From Sporothrix humicola (lineage: Eukaryota; Ascomycota; Sordariomycetes; Ophiostomatales; Ophiostomataceae), in NCBI GenBank assembly GCA_021396245.1, contig WNYE01000045.1, forward strand, positions 124,001-188,000: DNA of 64,000 nucleotides, in the 5' to 3' direction. A model generated the notes under the pieces. It saw only the letters and a program-made list of their open reading frames with translations, did not search any database and was not told the origin of the DNA. Positions within the stretch are counted from its first letter, which is position 1. Each line of letters opens with the position of its first letter. The translations under genes were made by a program, and so were the position numbers. This document shows positions 23,959-32,381 of the stretch, piece by piece.

Positions 23959-24225
23959 TTACATGCCCGCGGCCTGGCCGGCCATGTACACTTTGGACGT
24001 GTCAAAGGGGACGACGTTGCCGTTCTGGTCCGTCATGGCCGGTGTGTTGGCCGAGACCGAGTTTTGCACGTTGCTTTGGCGGCGGATGAAGGCTGGATTG
24101 TTAGCGAGCGAGCGAAGCGAGCGAGGACAAAAGAACGAGGACAAAAACATACCTTGGTGCTCCTCGTGGGTGACGGCGGCCATGGCGACCGAGACGAGGG
24201 CAGCGATGCACAGAGAGAACTTCAT
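23959..24225 (-). CDS. Small secreted protein with a dibasic (Kex2-like) site, 68 residues
   Basis: Function unknown. Two exons (24225-24153 and 24092-23959) surround a 60-bp intron with donor GTATGT and acceptor AATCCAG; phase 1 is restored as an Ala codon. The spliced product has a clear signal peptide (MKFSLCIAALVSVAMA), a short propeptide-like stretch with HEEHQ, then FIRR followed by Gln. Arg-Arg is a plausible Kex2 cleavage site that would release a Cys-free, Asn/Gln/Ser-rich peptide of about 40 residues ending AGQAAGM. The intron is a multiple of three and has no stop, so unspliced message would encode an 88-residue form with 20 extra residues in the same frame. The TATA box about 90 bases upstream supports real expression. 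It could be a signalling peptide, a surface protein or an effector; nothing decides between these. Confidence 0.72.
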   Translation of the reverse strand: MKFSLCIAALVSVAMAAVTHEEHQGMFLSSFFCPRSLRSLANNPAFIRRQSNVQNSVSANTPAMTDQNGNVVPFDTSKVYMAGQAAGM

Positions 24226-24313
24226 TTTGGTGGTTGTGTGGTGGTGTTGATTTCAACTTGAGAGAATGGTGGAGGACGAAAGAAGATAATGTCGGCCGGC
24301 GACGAGCAAAAAA

Positions 24314-24321
24314 TATATATA
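24314..24321 (-). promoter_or_regulatory. TATA box of the small secreted protein gene
   Basis: TATATATA about 90 bases upstream of the start codon at 24225, in the usual position for a short-leader fungal gene. Confidence 0.55.
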
Positions 24322-24562
24322 CGAAGAGAAGTGGTGAGAGATGGATGAAAATGAAGATGGAGAGAAGAAGGAAAGGAAAGAAAGACAAAAGAAGGACATG
24401 GACTGTATTTGTACGCATCAACGCCAAGCCAGCCGTGATCGCCGGCGATGAGAACCGGCCGCGTTTCAGGGGTGTTCGCAACACCGACACAAAAGACAGA
24501 CAACACAGGCACAACGCAAGCAAAGGCATGACTAGACAGGAGAATCAATTGTGGATACACAT

Positions 24563-24573
24563 GTACGGAGTAC
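24563..24573. repeat. Palindrome GTACGGAGTAC
   Basis: GTAC arms around GGA; a member of the dispersed intergenic family. It sits about 340 bases upstream of the small secreted protein gene that starts at 24225. Confidence 0.6.
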
Positions 24574-26111
24574 AGAGAGACGGGCAGCATACAGAAACGA
24601 GTTTGGACTCGGGATGAAGCAAAGGGACTGACAGGGACACCTCAAAGGAGACCCAGGGACAAAGTAAACAAGGGATGGAAGGGAACGTGTCTGTGTACTG
24701 TGTAAGACTGTTGATATGGGTTTGGCAGCTGCCCAAACGAGAGTCGGTAAGGTACATACAGAACCTGAGAATATGCTTGTACATACCTTGTACATATTCA
24801 CAGTGTTATTGTTATTGTTATTGCTGCGTTGTTCCATTCTCTCTATCTTACTCTCCTACGATGCACTACTTCAGGCTACGACGTGCTCCTTCTCCTGAAA
24901 GGTTGCATTGCAACAGGTCAACAGGAAAAACAAGCTTCTGGGTACAGACGGACTCCGGACAAGGATGAAATACGGAGTCTCTCTATTATTTTTGCTGTTG
25001 TTCTTTGTTACAAGGGTTGGTTACCTGTGCCCGCAGGGGGTCTGCCAGAGCAGCAGATAAAGACCCGTCCAGGCCTGGCCAGGTCTGGCCTTCTAAACAA
25101 AAGGAGCCCCAGAACGACTCAGAAGGAGCTCGCAAAGACCACAAAAAGACCCAGAAGGGCCCAGAAAACCGCAGCCAAGCCTTTTTTACAGGCACCCCTT
25201 ACAACGGCCCTTTCGCTATCCGCGCCCTAATTTTCTTGGCGGTAAAAGTTAATCGCAACTGCCATCTCCAAAACTTTAACACTATGTCGACGACAGTCGG
25301 GCACGTATACAAATCAATCGTGACGATAAATTGAGGTGCAGAGCAAAAGATAACTCAGAATACAGACAGAATTTTCTATTATAGAGTGAGATACTTGAAC
25401 CAAGGATTTTGTATGTACTTTCTGAGGAGAGAGAGCCGACTAAAATGCCCCGTCAACAGTGTCAATAAGGCAATAACAGCGACCTCAGATGAGGTGAAAC
25501 ACTCGTCTCAACCTCGCCTTGTTTGTCAAGGCATTTGAATTCTTTGCCTGCTTTTTTCTACACAAAGTCTTACTCTATGGTAAGCATATATTGTTAGGGA
25601 GCTGACAAAATCAATAGACGGTGCAAGCTCTCTGTCGCACTGTTGTTATTGTCGCTGTGGACATGGACTGCGGTCGAGCCTCGAATTGAAAGAACCTTTC
25701 CCCTGGCCGTCGATCATACACACACAGCAACAAAAGTCGAGAAAAACAAGAAACCAGACTCGCCCAACGGCAAACAGTACCGTATCCACAAAGAAAGGAT
25801 GGCATTGCAGGGAGAGGACGAAGTAAAAATAAAAATAAAAATTTAAAGTCGCTGTCAAACAAAAGCTTGGCTCTCGGCGACAGGCCTGGCCTCCTGCTGG
25901 CCTCTTCCTGGCGTTCCCCTTCTCACAACGGCTCGTCCACTGCCCGTGTTCCAGAGCCCTGTCACGACAGGGGCCAGCTTGAGGCAGCCTCTCTACAGTT
26001 TGCTTTTTGGAATGTGCGGGCACCCACAGAAACAACCCTTATTCGGAGACCGGATGCCAAGACCTGAGACAGATTGAGTTTTGCACCAGCTCTGCACTGT
26101 CCCGATGAATC

Positions 26112-26137
26112 CGTACAAAGTACGGAGTACGGAGTAC
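26112..26137. repeat. Tandem TACGGAGTAC palindromes
   Basis: Two overlapping TACGGAGTAC units (26121-26137), preceded by CCGTACAAAG, give four GTAC cores in 26 bases. Confidence 0.6.
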
Positions 26138-27264
26138 TTGACTTTTTTATCATTGATGCAACGTCAAGCATCTCGAAATTGTGTGTTATCTCAAATTCTG
26201 ACTTGCGAAGCGATTACAAGTCACGTTTGTGATTTCTACTCAACCACGGCCTGCACAACAGATCTATGGCCAGAAAACATTCTCCTTGGAATATTTAATG
26301 GCGAGCACCTCGCCGTCATTCATTCTGATTTAGCTTAAAATCCCAATTTTCATCTCATGGCGGTTTTATTCCAAAGGGCAGGATATTTGCACCCGTCATT
26401 CGTCAAGAATATCTCGCGCCTGGATTAGGAGGTGTTGCATTCTTATCCATCACGAGATGAAGTGCCACCTTCGCTGAATTTATGCAATATCCACTCAATG
26501 GGAATAATAATAAAAATTAAAAGAAACGAGAAATACAGCCACAAGCATATACAGGAGAAGAGGCCTGTGTCACTGTCACTACATAGCCGGCAAACAACAA
26601 CCGGCAGTAGCGCGTCACTGCCAGCCATCGCGACGTCTGTTGGCACGGCTGGCCAGACAAGCAAGCGCGGCAGTACGGTGTATCTCCATCCTATCCTGTG
26701 TCTGTGAACAGTTTTGATATATTTATCTGAGCAAGTTTTATGTCAACACAGACGGATCCGAAGAGGAAGACGCGACTAACAAACGAGCATGGTAGCTATC
26801 GACGACTCACAGACGTTTCTCGATATTAAACCAAGATTATGTTGATGAAAATCAGCCCTTTCCCAGGCTGCAGCATTTGACTCCAGCATCATATTATCCG
26901 TGTTGGCAAGTTGTTAATATATTGTGTGTCACGATGCCAACAAATAAACAGGTGCCCAGGAAATGTCAACATAAACAAGAGCGACATGTGTAGTCGTTAA
27001 AGGCACACTTGACAATATCGCGTCCCCTGCGCTTGGCCACATGCCACTTCCCATTCCTTAATGTCGGCCTTCGCCGTCTTCTTGTAAATATATCAGCCCG
27101 ATAATCCTGTTGTCTTCTTGAATCTTTTTTTTGATGTCTTGTCCTATTAGATATAAGAAAAAGAGGCTCACACGTTTCACTCTCCAAACGATGCTGTACA
27201 TCCTCTTCAGCTAGTAAACCAAACTTATTTACACCACGAGATCCAACGCCACATCCCCGTCACA

Positions 27265-27566
27265 ATGCTTGCCAGCCATACCTTTACTCTCCTTCTCGCC
27301 ACTATCGTGGTCGCTCGTGTGCAGCCTCGCGAGACGCCGTCTGCCCAAAACCCGCATCCGGCTCGGGCCCTGGTAGATCGCTCACTTGAGCCCCGGTGCG
27401 ACGATCCGGGCATCACCCAGACTTGTGTAAGTCATCGACAATACCTTCTCATAAATATCATTTTATCAGCCCCCTAACTGTTTAGTGCTGCAACGAAAAT
27501 GGATGTGGAGGAAGTGCTGGCTGCTGTGGTAGTGGAAGCTGCTGTCACATCAACTGGTCATGTTGA
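27265..27566 (+). CDS. Ten-cysteine small secreted protein, 80 residues
   Basis: Function unknown; the build is that of a disulfide-rich fungal secreted peptide. Exon 1 is 27265-27426, exon 2 is 27486-27566. The 59-bp intron has donor GTAAGT, branch CTAAC and acceptor TTTAG, and joins in phase 0 between two Cys codons. Residues 1-19 form a signal peptide (MLASHTFTLLLATIVVARV). Residues 20-44 look like a propeptide ending LEPR. Cysteines are at 45, 54, 55, 56, 61, 67, 68, 73, 74 and 80: one CCC triplet and two CC pairs, with Gly/Ser between them, ending HINWSC. The even count permits five disulfides; clustered pairs could also bind metal, metallothionein-like, but a secreted metallothionein would be unusual. 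Exon 2 is too short to show as a free-standing open frame, so automatic annotation could miss it. Candidate roles: effector, antimicrobial or wall peptide. Confidence 0.7.
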
Positions 27567-28630
27567 GCTTGAAGCCGGAGTTCACTCGAGTTGATGTTAT
27601 GGCATTGGAATATGAGGCAATGGTCTACATATATGCATATAAATTATATTCTTGTAGTATTACTTGTTATGGTTCGCCGGCTTTTCTTCCTTTTTTTTAT
27701 AGAGAGAAAGAAGTTGTTATTTTTGAGCCCCAGTTTTCTCAAATGTTAAACATAAAAGAAAAAGAAATTGCACACCCAAAAAAAAACATATAATGTAAGA
27801 AAAGTATTTGGCTTGCGTCATTTAGATAAAAAAAACCTAGGTATACATAACACGTATCACAAATGTATATAAAAAGGAGAGTAAAATGTAAATGATGAAC
27901 GAAGTAGAACATGCTTGATATCTCTGTTGCACAGTGGAGCTTGTCCTGTCAATTCACACGATCTAGCCCATCCTTGCGTGCTGGAGTAGCCCACTTTGCA
28001 GTTATCGGCCCGCGCTAAGTGGATTTGTATGACGGTGCGGAACTTGTGGGCTACTGCGGGCGCAAGTGTACATGTACAACTGCGGGGATACATTCATCAT
28101 TCTGGTCATTCGCGCCTGACGAGATGCCTGGCCAGAACGACTAAAATGGAAATGCTGGCGCCAGGCTTTCGGATATGGGAGGACGAAAGAGGGGAGAGAA
28201 CGTGTTAGTGATGAGGCGGAAGGTGCGTGACCAACAAACACACCAAGCTTGGGTTACAAAGGAGGAAAGAGGGGCAGATATGTAGCTCTTGTGTCTCGCT
28301 CTTTCCTCTTTCCTCTTGATCTCGTTTCCTCCTCTTTTCATCCTCACCTCATCTCCCCTCCTTCCCAGTGTTTGTCTTTCTTCACGAACACACAAATCTA
28401 GGAAGGAGCAACCGACTCTCCTCTCCCCTTTCCCTCCCGCCTCGCATCCAGCCCAACGGATCTTCCCAACTGCCTTTTGGCTTTCCGCAATCCTTCGTCT
28501 TATCGCCAACCCCCAAACCAAGAAAACCCATTTATTGATACGTCATCCGGCCCAATCCGCGCATCCAACGGAAACCCGAAAACCCCCCACCTACCCACCG
28601 GTTTCCCTCCAAACACCAGACCCGCCCGCC
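27567..28630. other. Intergenic, 1.06 kb
   Basis: 3' flank of the Cys-rich peptide gene and promoter/leader of the AMMECR1-domain gene. AT-rich with poly-A runs around 27690-27880, then CT-rich (28295-28450), the usual fungal promoter pattern. No gene seen. Confidence 0.55.
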
Positions 28631-29518
28631 ATGGCCACGATCGAACACTGCGTCTTCTGCTTCGAGACGCTGCACGCCGAGCTCAACCATCGTGTGCCGC
28701 TTACTTTGAAGGAGGTCGAGGATTCGTACAGCGCATATCTGGCCCAAAAGGCTGCCAGCGACAAGCCCAAGCAGATTCCTGCCCTGCAGCGCCTGGTCGA
28801 CAACTCGGTATCGTCGTCTCCTTCATCGGGCACGTCCAGCACCACATCTCTGTCCAACGGATCGTCGTCGTCGGCGGAGTCGGCCGCGACATCGGCAACT
28901 TCCCTATCGACGGCCGACTCGTCCTATGCCACGGCTGCCAAGGCTGCACCGACAGAAACGCCGCTCTTTGTGACCTGGAACACCATCGAAGACTCTGCCC
29001 AGGACATTGCCGATGGCGACGAGGATGAGGATGATACCGAGCACATCTTGCGCGGTTGTATCGGGTGTTTTGACAACCTGCCCCTGGAGGAAGGGCTGTC
29101 TACCTATGCGCTGACGGCCGCGCTCGACGACTCCCGTTTCCACCCCATCGCCCGCCGCGAGCTGCGCCGTCTCGAGGTCGCCGTCACCCTGCTGACTGAC
29201 TTTGAACCGGCACGCGGTGGGCCCGAGGACTGGGAGGTCGGCAAGCACGGCATTCGTATTGCTTTCACCGAGGGCGGGTTCCAGTACGGGTCGACGTACC
29301 TGCCGGATGTGGCGGCGGAGCAAGGCTGGACTAAGGAGGAGACTCTTCTCAATCTCATGCGCAAGGCGGGATGGCGCGGGCGGAGGGACCAGTGGCGGAA
29401 GGTCAATCTGCGGGTGACGCGGTACCAGGGCCGGAAGCGGCGGTTGACGTACAAGCAGTTTATGGCGTGGCGGGACTGGGCGGACAAGCAAGAGGTGACT
29501 GCATCAGCTGGCAAATAG
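28631..29518 (+). CDS. AMMECR1: AMMECR1-domain protein
   Basis: Conserved eukaryotic/archaeal family of unknown biochemical function, probably nuclear or cytosolic. Single exon, 295 residues, from the first in-frame ATG. The N terminus has HCVFCFETLHAEL (two Cys, possibly metal-binding). A Ser-rich low-complexity insert covers about residues 57-100. The signature LRGCIG occurs as LRGCIGCFDNLPLEEGL. Further typical blocks are LLTDFEPA, DWEVGKHGIRIAF, GSTYLPDVAAEQGWTKEETL and LMRKAGW. The Ser-rich insert and acidic stretch make it longer than the bare domain (about 200 residues), which is common in fungi. It converges on the Ras-like gene with 514 bp between stops. Confidence 0.96.
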   Translation: MATIEHCVFCFETLHAELNHRVPLTLKEVEDSYSAYLAQKAASDKPKQIPALQRLVDNSVSSSPSSGTSSTTSLSNGSSSSAESAATSATSLSTADSSYATAAKAAPTETPLFVTWNTIEDSAQDIADGDEDEDDTEHILRGCIGCFDNLPLEEGLSTYALTAALDDSRFHPIARRELRRLEVAVTLLTDFEPARGGPEDWEVGKHGIRIAFTEGGFQYGSTYLPDVAAEQGWTKEETLLNLMRKAGWRGRRDQWRKVNLRVTRYQGRKRRLTYKQFMAWRDWADKQEVTASAGK

Positions 29519-30032
29519 AGAAAGAGAGAGGTATAGACAGCGACGGAAAGCCCTGCTAGAGATACAGGGCATAGCTGGGGCCGGGATAGGAAACCGGACT
29601 GGGACCGGCAATGGCATAGAAAGAAGGGGCTTTTGGAGTTGCTATCGGCGTTGGGTGTTTGCTATCTGTTTTTTATTTGCTTTTGATCTCTCCTTCTTTT
29701 TTTCTATTTGATTTCGAGATTTTCCAGGGACTGAAAGGTAGGTATCTACGTATTCAATCTACGGCCATAATTAATAAGAACAATGTCTACACATGCAGGA
29801 TCACACGCATTGCCTGGACAATAAGAATCGTAGAAGAAGAAGCGTGAGAAAATAAATTGTATATACTAAAAAGAAGACGTAAAATGATGCATTCGCCATA
29901 AAACCGACAGGGGATATAACAACATAAATCAGAAGACAAAAAGAAAATAAAAAGAAAACAAGAAAGAAACATAAGGACAGCCCTTTGAGCGATCAAATCA
30001 AATACACATCGTTGCTCTTGTACACTCGACGA
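29519..30032. other. Intergenic, 514 bp, between convergent 3' ends
   Basis: AT-rich 3' flanks of the AMMECR1-domain gene and the Ras-like gene, with poly-A/T runs at about 29690-29710 and 29930-29970. No gene seen. Confidence 0.55.
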
Positions 30033-30917
30033 TTACCAACACCGCAACGTCTTCCAGAACCCGCGATTTGCACCGCGGCCGACTTGGTCGCCGTCGATAC
30101 GCGGTCCACGGACACCCACTTGCCGGCCCGGTACTGCGTTGCCATTGGCATCCTTCTCACCATGGTGGTGCGGATCACCATCGTCATGGCCGTCATGGCC
30201 CGTACTTGAGGAGCCGGCCGGCAACGGGCTCAACGGCTTCGTCATGCCGCGCCGGTCCATGCCGTGCTCTCCATTGCCCATTGCTGCTTGCCGCCGCGCC
30301 TCCATCACGCGCCGCACAATCAGCGCAAACGTCTCTTCGATATTGACCTCGAGCCGCGCGCTCGTCTCCATGAACCCGCACCCACGCCGCCGCGCCCAGT
30401 CGAGACCCTTGGCCGCGGGTACCATGCGGCTCTCCTGTAGATCGCACTTGTTGCCGGCGACAATTTTGACGGGTGCCACGGCGCGGGCGCCACCGCTGCC
30501 GCCGGATGTAATATCTCGAAGAGGGACACCGGCTTTCCGGGCGCGTGCTGCGTTGTCGAGGCGGGTCTCGGCCTCCATATCGATCAGATCGTTAAAGTAT
30601 TGGAGGGCGTCGAGCGAGTCGCGCGAGGTAATGTCGTAGACCATGAGGAACGCGTCGGCGCCGAGGTTGGACGACGCCCACATGCCGCGGTACTCTTCCT
30701 GGCCGGCGGTGTCGGTGAGGCCGAGGTGGTAGGTGACGCCATCGATCTTGCGGGTGACGCTGTAGCTGTCCTCGATGGTGGGGTCGTACTCGGAGGTCCA
30801 CTGGGAGCGGACAAGGCGGAGTGTGATGGACGATTTACCGCAGCCGCCGTCGCCGCAAATGGTAATGGAGATGGGCACCGGCGGTTGGTCGCGCGAGCCG
30901 TTTTGTGTGTGAGGCAT
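30033..30917 (-). CDS. Ras-family small GTPase lacking a CaaX box
   Basis: A GTP-binding molecular switch of the Ras subfamily. Single exon, 294 residues, from the first in-frame ATG. G1 is GDGGCGKSS (residues 22-30), with Lys28 and Ser29 binding phosphate and Mg2+. The switch I region is YDPTIEDSY (44-52), the classical Ras effector loop. G3 is DTAGQEEY (69-76) with catalytic Gln73. G4 is NKCD (156-159) and G5 TSA (185-187). The glycines equivalent to Ras Gly12 and Gly13 are present, so normal GTP hydrolysis is expected. A roughly 20-residue Gly/Ala-rich insertion precedes G4. The C-terminal region (about 210-294) is hydrophilic, with a His/Asp stretch, and ends FWKTLRCW. That is not a CaaX prenylation motif, so membrane attachment by farnesylation is doubtful. 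Which fungal Ras type this is cannot be fixed by eye. Confidence 0.94.
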   Translation of the reverse strand: MPHTQNGSRDQPPVPISITICGDGGCGKSSITLRLVRSQWTSEYDPTIEDSYSVTRKIDGVTYHLGLTDTAGQEEYRGMWASSNLGADAFLMVYDITSRDSLDALQYFNDLIDMEAETRLDNAARARKAGVPLRDITSGGSGGARAVAPVKIVAGNKCDLQESRMVPAAKGLDWARRRGCGFMETSARLEVNIEETFALIVRRVMEARRQAAMGNGEHGMDRRGMTKPLSPLPAGSSSTGHDGHDDGDPHHHGEKDANGNAVPGRQVGVRGPRIDGDQVGRGANRGFWKTLRCW

Positions 30918-31837
30918 TGTGAGGAGTGGGTGGGTTGGAGAGAAGGCAAGAAAGGAGGGTGATGTTATTCGAGGTCTCGGTATGTCGTCGCCTATAGTCC
31001 TACTGCTCGTGGCAGCCGAGCTGCGTGTTTGGTCGCGATAACAGGAAGCAAGGAGCAAGGGTCGTGCCAATTAAAGAGCACACTTAAAAATAAGTGGCTC
31101 GTCGAGAAGAAATGATCGTCGCAGAGGGGCCCAGAACAAAGTGCGATCGCTATTTTTTTTGCTCATAAAAACGACGACCGCAAAAAAGTGGCCAGTCGCG
31201 TGTAGTTTTGGCGGCGGCGCGAAATCGAACGCGACAGGGGCGGCTTGCTTTTCGATAGGGCTGCTGGCGGCGCCGTCCGTTTTTCTTTGTTGATAAAGTC
31301 TTTGAATCTCAACGGTCGCTATTTCGATATTCGATGTATTTTTCAACGGTCGAAATGTCGTCGTTCAACTCGATGGCTGGGCAAAGTCAAAAGAAGGTTT
31401 CGATGGAACACCGGTTTTCCGTTTTTGGGAGCGTCTGGGTAAAAGAGGGAGAGGTGCAGAATTAAATTAAATTGGAGAGAGCGAGAGGAGAAGCGAGGCG
31501 GGGGAAGGTCAGACAGTTAAAAAGTAAATAAACGCGGGAGGGAAGGAGCGTATGGGAGGCGCGAAAAGAAGAGAGAGCCGACGGAGAATGTGGAAAGAGC
31601 GAAAGACTGGCGAAGAAGATAAAATATGAGAATGGAAGGAGAAGAAAAGGAAGATGAAGAAGAGAAGAAAAGATAAGAGATGCAGGGAAGGAGCCAAGAC
31701 AAGAGAAAAGAAGAAGAAAAAATAGTCTGAACGTGGAAAAGAAGGCTACTGCACCTAGGGAAAGCACGAGCTGGGGGGATGGATTGGGTTGTTAGTGTGT
31801 CTTTTCGTGAAGGAAAGGGGAAAGAGCAACCGCACGA

Positions 31838-32381
31838 TGGGTCCGTCTACACGCACAGAAAAATTGCTCCACGCACAGAACGCTAGTCCCAATAATGACT
31901 AGACTGACTGTTAAATAAGCCTTTTAGCGGCTATACAACGATTGTTTACACCATTAATACAACGCTCACAACTCTTATAACGCCTATAACACTTATAACG
32001 TTTACAGCGCTTATAACACTTACAACGCTTACAACGTCTATAACGCCCACAGTGTTTACAACGCCCACAGCGCCTACAACGCCCACAAAGAACAAAACGC
32101 ACACAACGTATCTTACACAACGTACGCGACTCCCACGACTCTCATAACTGTCACAACGCCCACGACGCTTAGTATTTATAACACTTATAATATTTACAGT
32201 GCTTATATACGCGTGGTGTTTACAGTGCTCACAGCGCTTATAGTGCTCGCAGTCCTTCTACAGTGTTAATAGCGCTGTAATTAGTGGACAGAAAGCGACT
32301 GTACATATAGGCCCTCGCTTCTGCCTAAAGGGGTAAGGTCTCTGTGCGTGGAGCAATTTTTCTGTGCGTGTAGACGGACCC
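31838..32381. mobile_element. Non-autonomous DNA transposon (MITE-like) with 41-bp perfect TIRs
   Basis: Bases 31839-31879 and 32341-32381 are perfect 41-bp inverted copies (outer end GGGTCCGTCTACACGCACAG). The 8 bases CCGCACGA occur directly outside both ends (31830-31837 and 32382-32389), as expected of a target-site duplication. One T at 31838 on the left has no partner, so either the element starts there or the duplication is offset by a base. The 544-bp element has no transposase frame, so any movement needs an enzyme from elsewhere. An 8-bp duplication suggests the hAT superfamily; the long TIR is less typical of hAT and also fits Mutator-like elements (9-10 bp duplications). The interior is a degenerate 9-bp satellite. 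Confidence 0.8.
31958..32280. repeat. Degenerate 9-bp satellite inside the transposon
   Basis: Units of the form ACGCYYAYA (for example ACGCTTACA, ACGCCCACA, ACGCCTATA) run in register from about 31962 to 32108 and decay further to about 32280. Differences between units are mostly C/T transitions on this strand (and some A/G), which is compatible with repeat-induced point mutation or simple drift. Confidence 0.75.

Larger units (their letters stand above)
24226..27264. other. Intergenic, 3.0 kb, upstream regions of two divergent small secreted protein genes
   Basis: No supported gene. Contains palindromes of the TACGGAGTA family (24563-24573, 26121-26137), a TTATTG microsatellite (24805-24823), an AAAAAT run (25826-25843) and short GGCC-rich palindromic stretches near 25060-25090. 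Confidence 0.55.

Noticed and set aside
29830..30040. A possible last intron adding a CaaX box to the Ras-like protein
   Set aside because: The donor-like GTAATC at the stop codon was joined to each nearby AG; none gives Cys plus three residues and a stop.
31911..32120. 69-residue Cys/Arg/Lys-rich peptide on the minus strand of the transposon
   Set aside because: The three-residue pattern (Cys-Lys-Arg-like) is forced by the 9-bp satellite. No signal peptide or start context.
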